In this document: piece by piece, positions 6,621-13,829 of the stretch
How positions within the stretch are numbered: the stretch's first letter is position 1
Layout: the number at the start of each line of letters is the position of its first letter
Assembly: GCA_024681875.1 (NCBI GenBank)
Contig: JAILAA010000114.1
Span: 1-17,294 of the forward strand
From: Prevotella sp.
GTDB taxonomy: Bacteria > Bacteroidota > Bacteroidia > Bacteroidales > Bacteroidaceae
Length of the DNA: 17,294 nt
Direction of reading: 5' to 3'
Position numbers and translations under genes: made by a program
Notes under the pieces: model-generated
What the model saw: only the letters and a program-made list of their open reading frames with translations
Database searches by the model: none
What the model was told of the DNA's origin: nothing

Positions 6621-8162
6621 ATGAACACGATAGCGCACCATCTGCTACAGCTGACTATTGCCCTGTTGGCATTCTTTGCCAACAGCCAGGCAGTCATGGC
6701 TCAGACTGAGCTGAGGATGGAGGCGCAGTCCACCATCAGTAGTGGCGACTTCACTCCCTTGTGGCTGAATGCCAACCGCTATGGCTTGAGCTCGTTTGAC
6801 AAGAGCAACGGCTATGTGCGTGCCGGGCTGTTTCATACTCCTGTCGACACGCTGAAAAACTGGACACTGGGCTATGGCGTTGACTTGGCTGTGGCTCACC
6901 ACTATAGCAGTACACTCATTGTACATCAGGCTTACACCGACATCGGATGGAAACAGTGGCTGCTGACCATAGGCTGCAAGGAACAGCCCTTGGCGATGCG
7001 CAACCAGCAGTTGAGCAGTGGTGCCCAGACACTTGGTGTCAATGCCCGTCCTGTGCCGACGGTGCGACTGTCGCTGCCAGATTACTGCACGGTACCCTAT
7101 ACCCGCGGTTGGCTGTCGGTGAAGGGGCACATGGCCTATGGTCGTCTGACCGATGACAATTGGCAAGAAGATTTTTCTGATAAGATCAACAAGCACTCCA
7201 GCGGCACACTCTACCACAGCAAGGCGGGCTACATGCGCATTGGCAATCCGCGGCGCAGCTTTAATCTGGAACTAGGCCTTGAAATGGGATGTCTCTTTGG
7301 CGGCACCACTCACAGAATGGTAGACGGGCAGATGGCTGATCTGAAGAACAGAAGTGGAATAGGTTCCTATATCAACGCCTTTATTCCCAGCGGTGGCGAG
7401 ATTGACGAGGGGGAATACAGAAACCGCGAGGGGAACCATCTGGGCAGCTATCTCATCAGAGCCAACTTCGACAGACCGCGATTCAGCCTGGGCCTTTATG
7501 CTGACCACTTTTTTGAAGACCACTCACAGATGTTCTTTGTCGACTACGATGGCTATGGTCAGGGTGAAGAGTACCAGAAATGGAAAGAAAACCGCTGGCT
7601 GATCTATGAACTTCACGACATCATGCTAGGCATGGACCTACGGCTGAAACGCTGTCGCTGGCTTAACGCCCTGACCTTCGAGTATATCTACACCAAGCAC
7701 CAGAGCGGTTCTGTTAATCACGACCGTACAAGAGAGATTTCCGACCACGTTGCAGGCATGGACGACTACTACAACCACTACCTCAACTCTGGCTGGCAGC
7801 ACTGGGGACAGGTTATGGGCAACCCGCTCTACCGCTCTCCGCTCTACAATACTAATAGCACCATACGTGTGGCTAACAACCGTTTCTGGGCATGGCACGC
7901 AGGTATTGCCGGCCATCCGCTGGCCGGGGTGGAGTATCGTTTGATGGCCACGCTGCAGAAAGGATGGGGCACGTATAACAATCCATTGCCTGACCCCGAG
8001 CGCAATACCAGCATCATGGCCGAAGCCGGATATACCGTGCCCGATGGTGCAAACTTGTCAGGATGGAGCATCAGGGCAGCCTGGGGGGTAGACCATGGCC
8101 ATTTGCTTGGCAACAATATGGGTGTGCAACTGACCATTGCCCGCAGGTTGCTGTTGAAATGA
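6621..8162 (+). CDS. Wzi-like capsule assembly outer-membrane protein
   Basis: A 513-residue exported protein. The signal peptide (about 1-27) ends at VMA-Q. The mature part is rich in amphipathic, aromatic strands (for example MRIGNPRRSFNLELGLEMG and RFSLGLYADHFFEDHSQMFFVDYDG), as in outer-membrane beta-barrels, and resembles the Wzi family of Bacteroidota. Wzi of Escherichia coli is an outer-membrane lectin that anchors group 1 capsule at the cell surface. The ATG at 6621 was chosen because the signal peptide starts there and it follows the AUR1-like gene's stop by only 4 bp; an earlier in-frame ATG lies within the preceding gene. Its place in a lipid operon suggests the lipid and surface polysaccharide are managed together. 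No glycosyltransferase or capsule export gene is in the window, so a capsule role is inferred. Confidence 0.78.
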   Translation: MNTIAHHLLQLTIALLAFFANSQAVMAQTELRMEAQSTISSGDFTPLWLNANRYGLSSFDKSNGYVRAGLFHTPVDTLKNWTLGYGVDLAVAHHYSSTLIVHQAYTDIGWKQWLLTIGCKEQPLAMRNQQLSSGAQTLGVNARPVPTVRLSLPDYCTVPYTRGWLSVKGHMAYGRLTDDNWQEDFSDKINKHSSGTLYHSKAGYMRIGNPRRSFNLELGLEMGCLFGGTTHRMVDGQMADLKNRSGIGSYINAFIPSGGEIDEGEYRNREGNHLGSYLIRANFDRPRFSLGLYADHFFEDHSQMFFVDYDGYGQGEEYQKWKENRWLIYELHDIMLGMDLRLKRCRWLNALTFEYIYTKHQSGSVNHDRTREISDHVAGMDDYYNHYLNSGWQHWGQVMGNPLYRSPLYNTNSTIRVANNRFWAWHAGIAGHPLAGVEYRLMATLQKGWGTYNNPLPDPERNTSIMAEAGYTVPDGANLSGWSIRAAWGVDHGHLLGNNMGVQLTIARRLLLK

Positions 8163-8190
8163 CCCCATACACTAAGCACTAAGAAAATAG

Positions 8191-8631
8191 ATGAAAAAGA
8201 GTATACTACTGGCTTTCCTTACGCTGTTTTTGTCAGCATGTCATTTCGAGGTCTCCGATAACGGCGATCTTGACGGCTTCTGGCAGTTGTATAGCGAAGA
8301 CACGCTATCCTCAGGGCAGTCTGCCGATATGAGACAGAGCGGTATCTACTGGGCTGTGCAGATGCGCCTGTTGAGCATCGAAGCCAAGAAACAGAACATT
8401 CGTTTCCTGTTCCGCTTCACTCACGAAGGTTCCACGCTGCGCCTCTACGACCCTCGAGTGGATTTCCGTCCCAGCTTTGGCGAGAGAGCCGATACGGCTG
8501 TGACATGTGCCGACAGCCTGCATTTCCTTGGGCTGAACAGCCTTGACGAGTCGTTCTTCGTTGAGGAGCTTAACAGTTCGCGCATGACGCTGCGCAACGA
8601 CAGCTTACGCCTCTACTTTAGGCGGTATTGA
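8191..8631 (+). CDS. Small lipoprotein, lipocalin-like
   Basis: A 146-residue lipoprotein: Lys-rich start, hydrophobic stretch and lipobox LSAC with the acylated residue Cys17. After it comes an acidic short linker and a DGFWQLYS segment resembling the first strand of small lipocalin-like proteins of Bacteroidota (G-x-W-type), followed by alternating strand-like sequence to the end. I cannot name a specific family or ligand. It starts 28 bp after the Wzi-like gene and is the last of six co-directional genes, so it is probably part of the same transcript. It meets the peptidase gene tail to tail with 66 bp between them; I see no strong terminator hairpin in that gap. Confidence 0.75.
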   Translation: MKKSILLAFLTLFLSACHFEVSDNGDLDGFWQLYSEDTLSSGQSADMRQSGIYWAVQMRLLSIEAKKQNIRFLFRFTHEGSTLRLYDPRVDFRPSFGERADTAVTCADSLHFLGLNSLDESFFVEELNSSRMTLRNDSLRLYFRRY

Positions 8632-8697
8632 GCTTGTAGAGGTTTATTCAAATAATGGCGCAAATGCTGCTTATGAGCGTAAGTCCTGTAGTCTTTT

Positions 8698-10902
8698 TTA
8701 CTTCAGATAATCTTCGAAATACTGCGTGATGCGCTCATGCAGATGCACGCTGGCGTGCCCCGCCATGTTGTGGCCTTCGCCGGGATAGACAAAAAAGTCG
8801 GGCTGCGTGCCGTTTTCAATGCAAGACTTTAGGAACGATAAGGCGTGCTGCGGTACGACGGTAGGGTCGTTATAGCCGATAATAATCTGTAGCTTGCCCT
8901 TCAGATTCTTCGCTTTGCTGATGAGGCTAGTCTTAGCGTAGCCTTCGGGATTCTGCTGCGGTGTGTCCATGTAGCGCTCGCCGTACATCACCTCGTACCA
9001 TTGCCAGTCGATGACAGGTCCTCCTGCCACACCCACCTTGAATACGTCGGGATAGTTGGTCATCAGCGAGATGGTCATATATCCACCGTAGCTCCAGCCA
9101 TGCACGCCAAGGCGATTTATGTCAACGTAGGGCAGAGTGCGCAAGTATTCCACGCCCTTCATCTGATCCTGCATCTCCACCTGTCCGAGCTGTCTGAAGG
9201 TGGCCTGCTCAAAGTCGCGGCCACGATTCTCAGAGCCACGGTTGTCGAGGATGAACACGATGTAACCTTTCTGTGCCATGTATGTCTCCCACGAGCGCGA
9301 GGCCCAATGCCACGAGGCATCGACATTGTGAGCATGAGGACCTCCGTAGACGTAGACCACTGTGGGATATTTTTGCTCAGGATTGAAGTCGTGAGGCTTC
9401 ACCATGCGCCAATAAAGATCAGTTGTACCGTCAGCGGCCTTGATGCTGCCGTTCTCAAAAACGGGCTGCACATATTCGGCCCAAGGATCTGGAGCAGTGA
9501 GTAAATTTATACGTCTTTGCTTCATATACCGGCTCTTTGTACTGGTATATTGAAGGTTGATATCGTTTGGGGTGGTGGGAGTAGAGTATTTGTCGTAGAG
9601 CATCTGGCCTGAGGCCGATAGCTTGGCGCGATGCACACCTTCGCCATTGTCAAGCAGTGTACGGTAGCCGCTTGCCATGTCAACACTGTAGAGGTTGCGT
9701 TGTAGCGGATGTATCTCATTAGAAGCAATGATAACACTCTTCTGTTTCTCATTAAAGCCCAGCACATCGAGTACTTCCCATGGACCGCTAGTGAGCTGCT
9801 TTATCAGCTCCCCGTTTACATTATATATATAAATATGGTTATAGCCGTCCTTGCGGCTCTGCATAATGAACTGGCTGTTGTTCCATGGCAGGAACTGGAT
9901 GGGGTTGAGCGGCTCCACGTATTTGTCGCTGGTCTCACGGCAGAGTTCCGTCAGGCGCTCGCCTGTCACGGCATCATAGCTGACGAGGCGGCAGTCGTTC
10001 TGGTCGCGGTTCAGTTCGAACATGTAGATGGTCTTGGCGTCAGGACTCCAGGAAATATTGGTGAAGTAGCAGGTCTGCTCCAAGGCTGTTGCAGTAACAT
10101 CGACAGGCGGTGTCTTAAGATAGACGGTCTTTTTAGTTTTCAGATCGTAGACACCGATGGTGACAACGTGGGTGTTCATGCCAGCCATGGGATATTTGTC
10201 GGGTTCCATCTCTGCCTCTCGCGGGTCGATGTCCACCTGCGGATAGTCCGTCACCATGCTCTGGTCCATACGGTAGAAGGCGAGGCGCTGGCCATCGGGG
10301 CTCCAGAAAGTGCCTTTGTAGATGCCGAACTCATCGCGATGCACGCTTTTGCCGTAGACAATCTCGCGTGAGCCGTCGGTGGTGAGCTGTTGCATGTTGC
10401 CGTTGGCATCGACGACAAAGAGCTGGTTGTCTTCTACGTAGGCCGTGGCACGCGAGTCCTTGCTCCAGTCGTAGGCATCCTGGCCTGAAATGCTGTCCTG
10501 CCATACTATTTGCTTCGCCTTGAAGTCGACGAGCACGAAGGCGCGGCGGTTGCCCACAGCCACGATAGGCTTATCGGGATAAGGGAAGGTGGCATAAGTG
10601 AGTTGTCGTACCTGCGTCTTTTCACCGTCGCAGCCAGCCCACTTGTTTACTTGGTCAAGGGTGAAGAGCAGTTTTTTCTTCCCCGTCTTGGTGTCAATGG
10701 TGTAACATTCCTCCACGTCGGTCTGCACCAGCTGGTCGCCCCACCATGTGAGGAACAAGTTCTGCGGTCGTAAGCTGTGATAGTTGCGCCCGCCGAAGTT
10801 CAAATCCTCGAGGGTGAAGAGCTTCTTCTGTGCAGTCATAGGTAGGGCAAGGAGTATCAGGAGAAGAGCATGGGTGAGACGAGTGTATAGGGTGTTAATC
10901 AT
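8698..10902 (-). CDS. DPP-IV-like S9 family serine peptidase (exported)
   Basis: A 734-residue exported peptidase. A signal peptide (about 1-24, cleaved near TA-Q) leads into an N-terminal beta-propeller typical of dipeptidyl peptidase IV, including VHRDEFGIYKGTFWSPDG with the Glu that usually holds the substrate amino terminus, and EPDKYPMAG. The C-terminal alpha/beta-hydrolase domain has the catalytic triad Ser604 (GWSYGGYM), Asp679 (GYNDPT) and His711 (GEGHNM); spacings resemble human DPP-IV. It should remove N-terminal dipeptides (X-Pro or X-Ala) or tripeptides in the periplasm, feeding peptide uptake. The ATG at 10902 was chosen because the signal peptide starts there; the longer open frame upstream lies inside the methyltransferase gene in another frame. 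The start overlaps that gene's stop (ATGATTAA), so both are likely cotranscribed. Confidence 0.92.
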   Translation of the reverse strand: MINTLYTRLTHALLLILLALPMTAQKKLFTLEDLNFGGRNYHSLRPQNLFLTWWGDQLVQTDVEECYTIDTKTGKKKLLFTLDQVNKWAGCDGEKTQVRQLTYATFPYPDKPIVAVGNRRAFVLVDFKAKQIVWQDSISGQDAYDWSKDSRATAYVEDNQLFVVDANGNMQQLTTDGSREIVYGKSVHRDEFGIYKGTFWSPDGQRLAFYRMDQSMVTDYPQVDIDPREAEMEPDKYPMAGMNTHVVTIGVYDLKTKKTVYLKTPPVDVTATALEQTCYFTNISWSPDAKTIYMFELNRDQNDCRLVSYDAVTGERLTELCRETSDKYVEPLNPIQFLPWNNSQFIMQSRKDGYNHIYIYNVNGELIKQLTSGPWEVLDVLGFNEKQKSVIIASNEIHPLQRNLYSVDMASGYRTLLDNGEGVHRAKLSASGQMLYDKYSTPTTPNDINLQYTSTKSRYMKQRRINLLTAPDPWAEYVQPVFENGSIKAADGTTDLYWRMVKPHDFNPEQKYPTVVYVYGGPHAHNVDASWHWASRSWETYMAQKGYIVFILDNRGSENRGRDFEQATFRQLGQVEMQDQMKGVEYLRTLPYVDINRLGVHGWSYGGYMTISLMTNYPDVFKVGVAGGPVIDWQWYEVMYGERYMDTPQQNPEGYAKTSLISKAKNLKGKLQIIIGYNDPTVVPQHALSFLKSCIENGTQPDFFVYPGEGHNMAGHASVHLHERITQYFEDYLK

Positions 10903-12448
10903 GTCGACGATTGTTTTTGTTATAGCGTTTGCCGCCGCTGCGGTCGAAGTGCTCGTGCCCGCCACGGTTTTGGTTGTCGTTGAATTTGCCTGGTTTTCCG
11001 GACTTCCCTGAATATCCAGGTTTCCCGGAATGTCCGGAATAATCAGAGAAACGGGATTTACGTTCTTCTCCGTCCTCTTTCCACTTTCCTTTTTCCTCTT
11101 TTCTCCTTCCACCTTCCACTTTCCACTTTCCTCTTTCCTCTTTTCCGAAGTCGTGGCGGTGGAAGGTGAACGAGCGAATGTCGCCCTCTTCGTTCTCCTC
11201 CTGCTCGGTGAGGCGCTGCTTGAACTCTCGCTCTTTCTTGAAACGGTGGGTCTGTGCCATCTGGCGCTTCTCCTCGTCGGTCTTTACGATGCCGCCCTCG
11301 CTGCGGAACTGTTTCATCTTGCCGTCGAACATCTGGTATTTGCGCAACTCGCACTCCAGGCTTCCGTTGTAGAGGGGAATCTTGATGCTGGGCTTCAAGC
11401 CTATCTGCTCAAAGCATTCTTCGCGATAGCTCAGTATCCATGCATCGCCGCCCATGAACTGGTGCTTCAATCTTTCACCAATCATGCGGTAGGTCTCCAG
11501 CAGGTTGGGGGTACTGATGCGCTCGCCATAGGGCGGATTGGTAACGATAATGGCCTTGTCCTTGGGCTGCGTGAAGTCTTTGAAGTCCTGCTGCTCCACG
11601 GTGATGCAGTCGCTCAGTCCTGCGGCCTTCACGTTGGTGCGGGCCGTGTTGACGGCCTTGAAGTCGATGTCGTAGCCGTAGATATGGTGCTGGAACTCGC
11701 GCTCCTGCGAGTCGTCGTTATAGATGCGGTCGAAGAGGTCGGCGTCGAAATCAGGCCATTTCTCAAAAGCATATTCCTTGCGGAACAGTCCTGGGGCCAT
11801 GTTGCGTGCGATGAGGGCGGCCTCGATGAGGAACGTGCCCGAGCCGCACATCGGGTCGATGAAGTCAGTCTCGCCCTGCCAGCCCGTCATCAGGATGATG
11901 CCGGCGGCAAGCACCTCGTTGATGGGTGCCTCGACGCTTTCCTGGCGGTAGCCGCGACGGTGCAGACTCTCGCCGCTGCTGTCGAGACACAGTGTGCACT
12001 GATCCTCAGCCACATGTATGTGCAGACGCAGGTCAGGATTGGCTACGGAGATATTGGGGCGCTTGCCAGTGCGCTCGCGTAGCTGGTCGACAATGGCGTC
12101 TTTCACCTTGTAGCTGACGAATTTGGAGTGGCGGAACTCCTCGCTGAACACAACACTGTCGACGGCAAACGTCTTGTCGTCGCTCAAATATTCTGTCCAG
12201 TCGATTTTCTTGATTTCCTCGTAGACGTCATCGGCACTGCCAGCCTTGAAGCGGTGGATGGGTTTGAGAATCTTGATGGCCGTATGCAATTGGAAGTTCG
12301 CGCGATACATCATTTCCTTGTCACCCGTAAACGACACCATGCGTCTACCTATTTGCACGTCGTTAGCCCCCAGTTGAGTCAGCTCTTTAGCCAGGACGGG
12401 CTCCAGTCCCATAAATGTTTTGGCAATGAGCTCAAATGTTTGTTCCAT
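10895..12448 (-). CDS. rlmL: THUMP-domain class I RNA methyltransferase (RlmL-like) with long basic tail
   Basis: A 517-residue protein. The N-terminal half holds a THUMP RNA-binding domain (about 45-155). The methyltransferase domain has the SAM-binding DPMCGSGTFLIEAA (Asp198 onward) and the catalytic NPPYGER motif (Asn304 onward), as in RlmL/YcbY, which makes N2-methylguanosine in 23S rRNA (G2445 in E. coli). The second, RlmK-type domain of the E. coli fusion is absent, as usual in this phylum. Residues from about 382 form an unstructured, highly charged tail with lysine-rich simple sequence and a nonapeptide repeat. The ATG at 12448 is preferred because the promoter at 12473-12503 lies inside any longer reading, and the protein begins with the family-typical FELIAKTFMGLEPVLAKEL. 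The stop overlaps the peptidase start by 8 bp. Confidence 0.9.
   Translation of the reverse strand: MEQTFELIAKTFMGLEPVLAKELTQLGANDVQIGRRMVSFTGDKEMMYRANFQLHTAIKILKPIHRFKAGSADDVYEEIKKIDWTEYLSDDKTFAVDSVVFSEEFRHSKFVSYKVKDAIVDQLRERTGKRPNISVANPDLRLHIHVAEDQCTLCLDSSGESLHRRGYRQESVEAPINEVLAAGIILMTGWQGETDFIDPMCGSGTFLIEAALIARNMAPGLFRKEYAFEKWPDFDADLFDRIYNDDSQEREFQHHIYGYDIDFKAVNTARTNVKAAGLSDCITVEQQDFKDFTQPKDKAIIVTNPPYGERISTPNLLETYRMIGERLKHQFMGGDAWILSYREECFEQIGLKPSIKIPLYNGSLECELRKYQMFDGKMKQFRSEGGIVKTDEEKRQMAQTHRFKKEREFKQRLTEQEENEEGDIRSFTFHRHDFGKEERGKWKVEGGRRKEEKGKWKEDGEERKSRFSDYSGHSGKPGYSGKSGKPGKFNDNQNRGGHEHFDRSGGKRYNKNNRRHD
10988..11041 (-). repeat. Tandem nonapeptide-coding repeat in the methyltransferase tail
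   Basis: Residues 470-478 and 479-487 of the RlmL-like protein read YSGHSGKPG and YSGKSGKPG, a 27-bp in-frame duplication differing at one residue. The Gly/Ser/Lys/Pro composition suggests a flexible basic linker that could touch RNA; this is inference. Confidence 0.7.
11057..11146 (-). repeat. Purine-rich simple-sequence tract, in frame in the methyltransferase tail
   Basis: On the plus strand 11073-11146 is almost only C and T, with heptamer-like units such as TTTCCAC and TTTCCTC repeated many times. On the coding strand it gives residues about 435-464, rich in Lys, Glu, Arg and Trp (GKWKVEGG, GKWKEDGE). The strand asymmetry and base composition differ sharply from the rest of the gene. 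Reading frame is kept throughout. It resembles dispersed GGAAAG-type simple repeats, which would need a genome search to confirm. Confidence 0.75.
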
Positions 12449-12472
12449 TAAGTACAAAAGCTTTTCAGCGTG

Positions 12473-12503
12473 CAAAGTTAAGGAATTACGAGGAAAGAGC
12501 AAA
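12473..12503 (-). promoter_or_regulatory. Bacteroidota-type promoter of the methyltransferase-peptidase operon
   Basis: On the minus strand TTTG (12500-12503) is followed after 19 bp by TAACTTTG (12473-12480), a perfect TAnnTTTG element. It ends 24 bp before the ATG at 12448. It lies back to back with the -7 element of the kinase gene (12544-12551). Confidence 0.75.
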
Positions 12504-12543
12504 AGAAAAATGCTTATTTCTTTTCTGATTGGAAAAAACTTTG

Positions 12544-12551
12544 TAAATTTG
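12544..12551 (+). promoter_or_regulatory. -7 promoter element of the histidine kinase gene
   Basis: TAAATTTG is a perfect TAnnTTTG match, 6 bp before the ATG at 12558, implying an almost leaderless mRNA if that start is used. The -33 region is only T-rich. In-frame ATG codons at 12579 and 12597 would leave a leader of usual length. Confidence 0.6.
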
Positions 12552-12557
12552 CACGCG

Positions 12558-13799
12558 ATGAGCCAGATATTGTGTTTAATGTCTTCTTTCAGTAGCATGG
12601 TCCTCTTGGGACTGATGATTGTGGCCTGCCTGATTTTTGTCGGGCTCATTGTGTGGCAGCGCCGACAAGGCCGCGACTTGCGTTATGAGCTGGCGCAGTT
12701 GGACAAGCTGAAGGAGAACAACATCGAGTCGGAATTTGTGCTGCGCGCCATGCATCTCACTACGTGGCATCTTGATCCGAAAACAATGGCCATCACCTTC
12801 GACAGTGACTTCCGAGAACATGCCGAGTGGGGAATGCCCCATGATGAGAATGTGTTCTATAAAGATCTGCAGCAGCAGTTGGTTCCCGAGGATGCAGAAC
12901 GCGTGAGCAAGGCACTGCTTGACATCTGCGAGGGACGCAGTGAGAACTATCACACAGAGTATCGTATGCGCATCCCCAACACCGACAGATATTATTGGGA
13001 GGAGAGTTTCGCCACCATCACCGAGCGCGATTTCGAGGGCAAGCCAATCGGCATCGTTGGTACTTCCATGAACATCGATGACCGTAAGCAGATGGAAGAG
13101 GCTCTTGTCGATGCCCGCAACCGTGCTGAGGAGAGTGACCGTCTGAAGTCCGCATTTATTGCCAACATTAGCCACGAGATACGCACGCCTTTGAACGCCA
13201 TCGTGGGTTTTACGAGCGTGTTGCCCGACATCAGCGACGATGCCGAGCGCCGCTCGCTGCTTGACCTCATTCACGAGAATACGCAGAAGTTGCTACGTAT
13301 TATCGACGACGTGGTGAACATCTCGAAGATAGAGTCGGGTCAGGATCAGATGGTGCTGACCAGTTTTGAGCTGAACATGACGCTGACCGAACTTGCTGAG
13401 CGATACCGTCAGGAACTGAAGCCTACTGTGCAGATGAACACGCAATTCGCCTGCGAGCAACAGACTGTGACTACCGATTTGAAACGTTTCTCAGAAGTGA
13501 TTCGCAACTTGCTGTCCAATGCCGTGAAGTTTACGCCGCAGGGCACCATCACTGTGGGCTATGACGCACCTGTCGATGGTCGCATCCATGTCTGGGTGTG
13601 TGACACGGGCGTAGGCATCTCGGAAGAAAACCAGCAGCATGTATTCGAGCGTTTCTTCAAGGTCGACGAGTTTGTGCCTGGTGCTGGCTTGGGCTTGAGT
13701 ATCTGCCATACAATGGCCTACAGCATGGGTGGAACGGTGAATGTGCATTCACATCTTGGCGAGGGATCTGTGTTCACACTTGATATCCCTGTACAATAG
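12558..13799 (+). CDS. Membrane sensor histidine kinase with PAS domain
   Basis: A 413-residue kinase. One membrane helix (about 14-34, VLLGLMIVACLIFVGLIVW) is followed by a short coiled region and a PAS/PAC domain (about 60-180, ending GIVGTSMNIDDRKQMEEAL). The HisKA domain carries the phospho-accepting His206 in FIANISHEIRTPLNAIVGF. The ATPase domain shows Asn317/Asn321 (NLLSNAVKF), Asp349 (DTGVGI), ERFFK and GAGLGLSI. It would autophosphorylate and pass phosphate to a response regulator; none is fused or adjacent, so it is an orphan. There is almost no extracytoplasmic part, so the signal is probably cytoplasmic or within the membrane. I use the ATG at 12558, but 12579 or 12597 are possible given the promoter at 12544. 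The sulfatase-maturase-like gene follows after 30 bp in the same direction. Confidence 0.9.
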   Translation: MSQILCLMSSFSSMVLLGLMIVACLIFVGLIVWQRRQGRDLRYELAQLDKLKENNIESEFVLRAMHLTTWHLDPKTMAITFDSDFREHAEWGMPHDENVFYKDLQQQLVPEDAERVSKALLDICEGRSENYHTEYRMRIPNTDRYYWEESFATITERDFEGKPIGIVGTSMNIDDRKQMEEALVDARNRAEESDRLKSAFIANISHEIRTPLNAIVGFTSVLPDISDDAERRSLLDLIHENTQKLLRIIDDVVNISKIESGQDQMVLTSFELNMTLTELAERYRQELKPTVQMNTQFACEQQTVTTDLKRFSEVIRNLLSNAVKFTPQGTITVGYDAPVDGRIHVWVCDTGVGISEENQQHVFERFFKVDEFVPGAGLGLSICHTMAYSMGGTVNVHSHLGEGSVFTLDIPVQ

Positions 13800-13829
13800 G
13801 CTCTTACATTATTCATTTGAGCGTAGCAC

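Noticed and set aside
8632..8697. Possible bidirectional terminator between the lipoprotein and peptidase genes
   Set aside because: The gap has a T run near 8693 but no convincing GC stem next to it.
10903..11112. Longer N-terminal version of the S9 peptidase
   Set aside because: The extension reads the methyltransferase tail in another frame and would bury the signal peptide that begins at 10902.
11030..12082. 350-codon open frame antisense to the methyltransferase
   Set aside because: Its length follows from codon use of the real gene on the opposite strand. The translation is low in recognisable motifs, while the minus-strand frame has clear THUMP and NPPY motifs.
13481..13490. GAAACGTTTC, similar to the core of the LacI-family operator
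   Set aside because: It lies deep inside the kinase coding sequence (LKRFSE) and lacks the outer TACG arms; likely chance.
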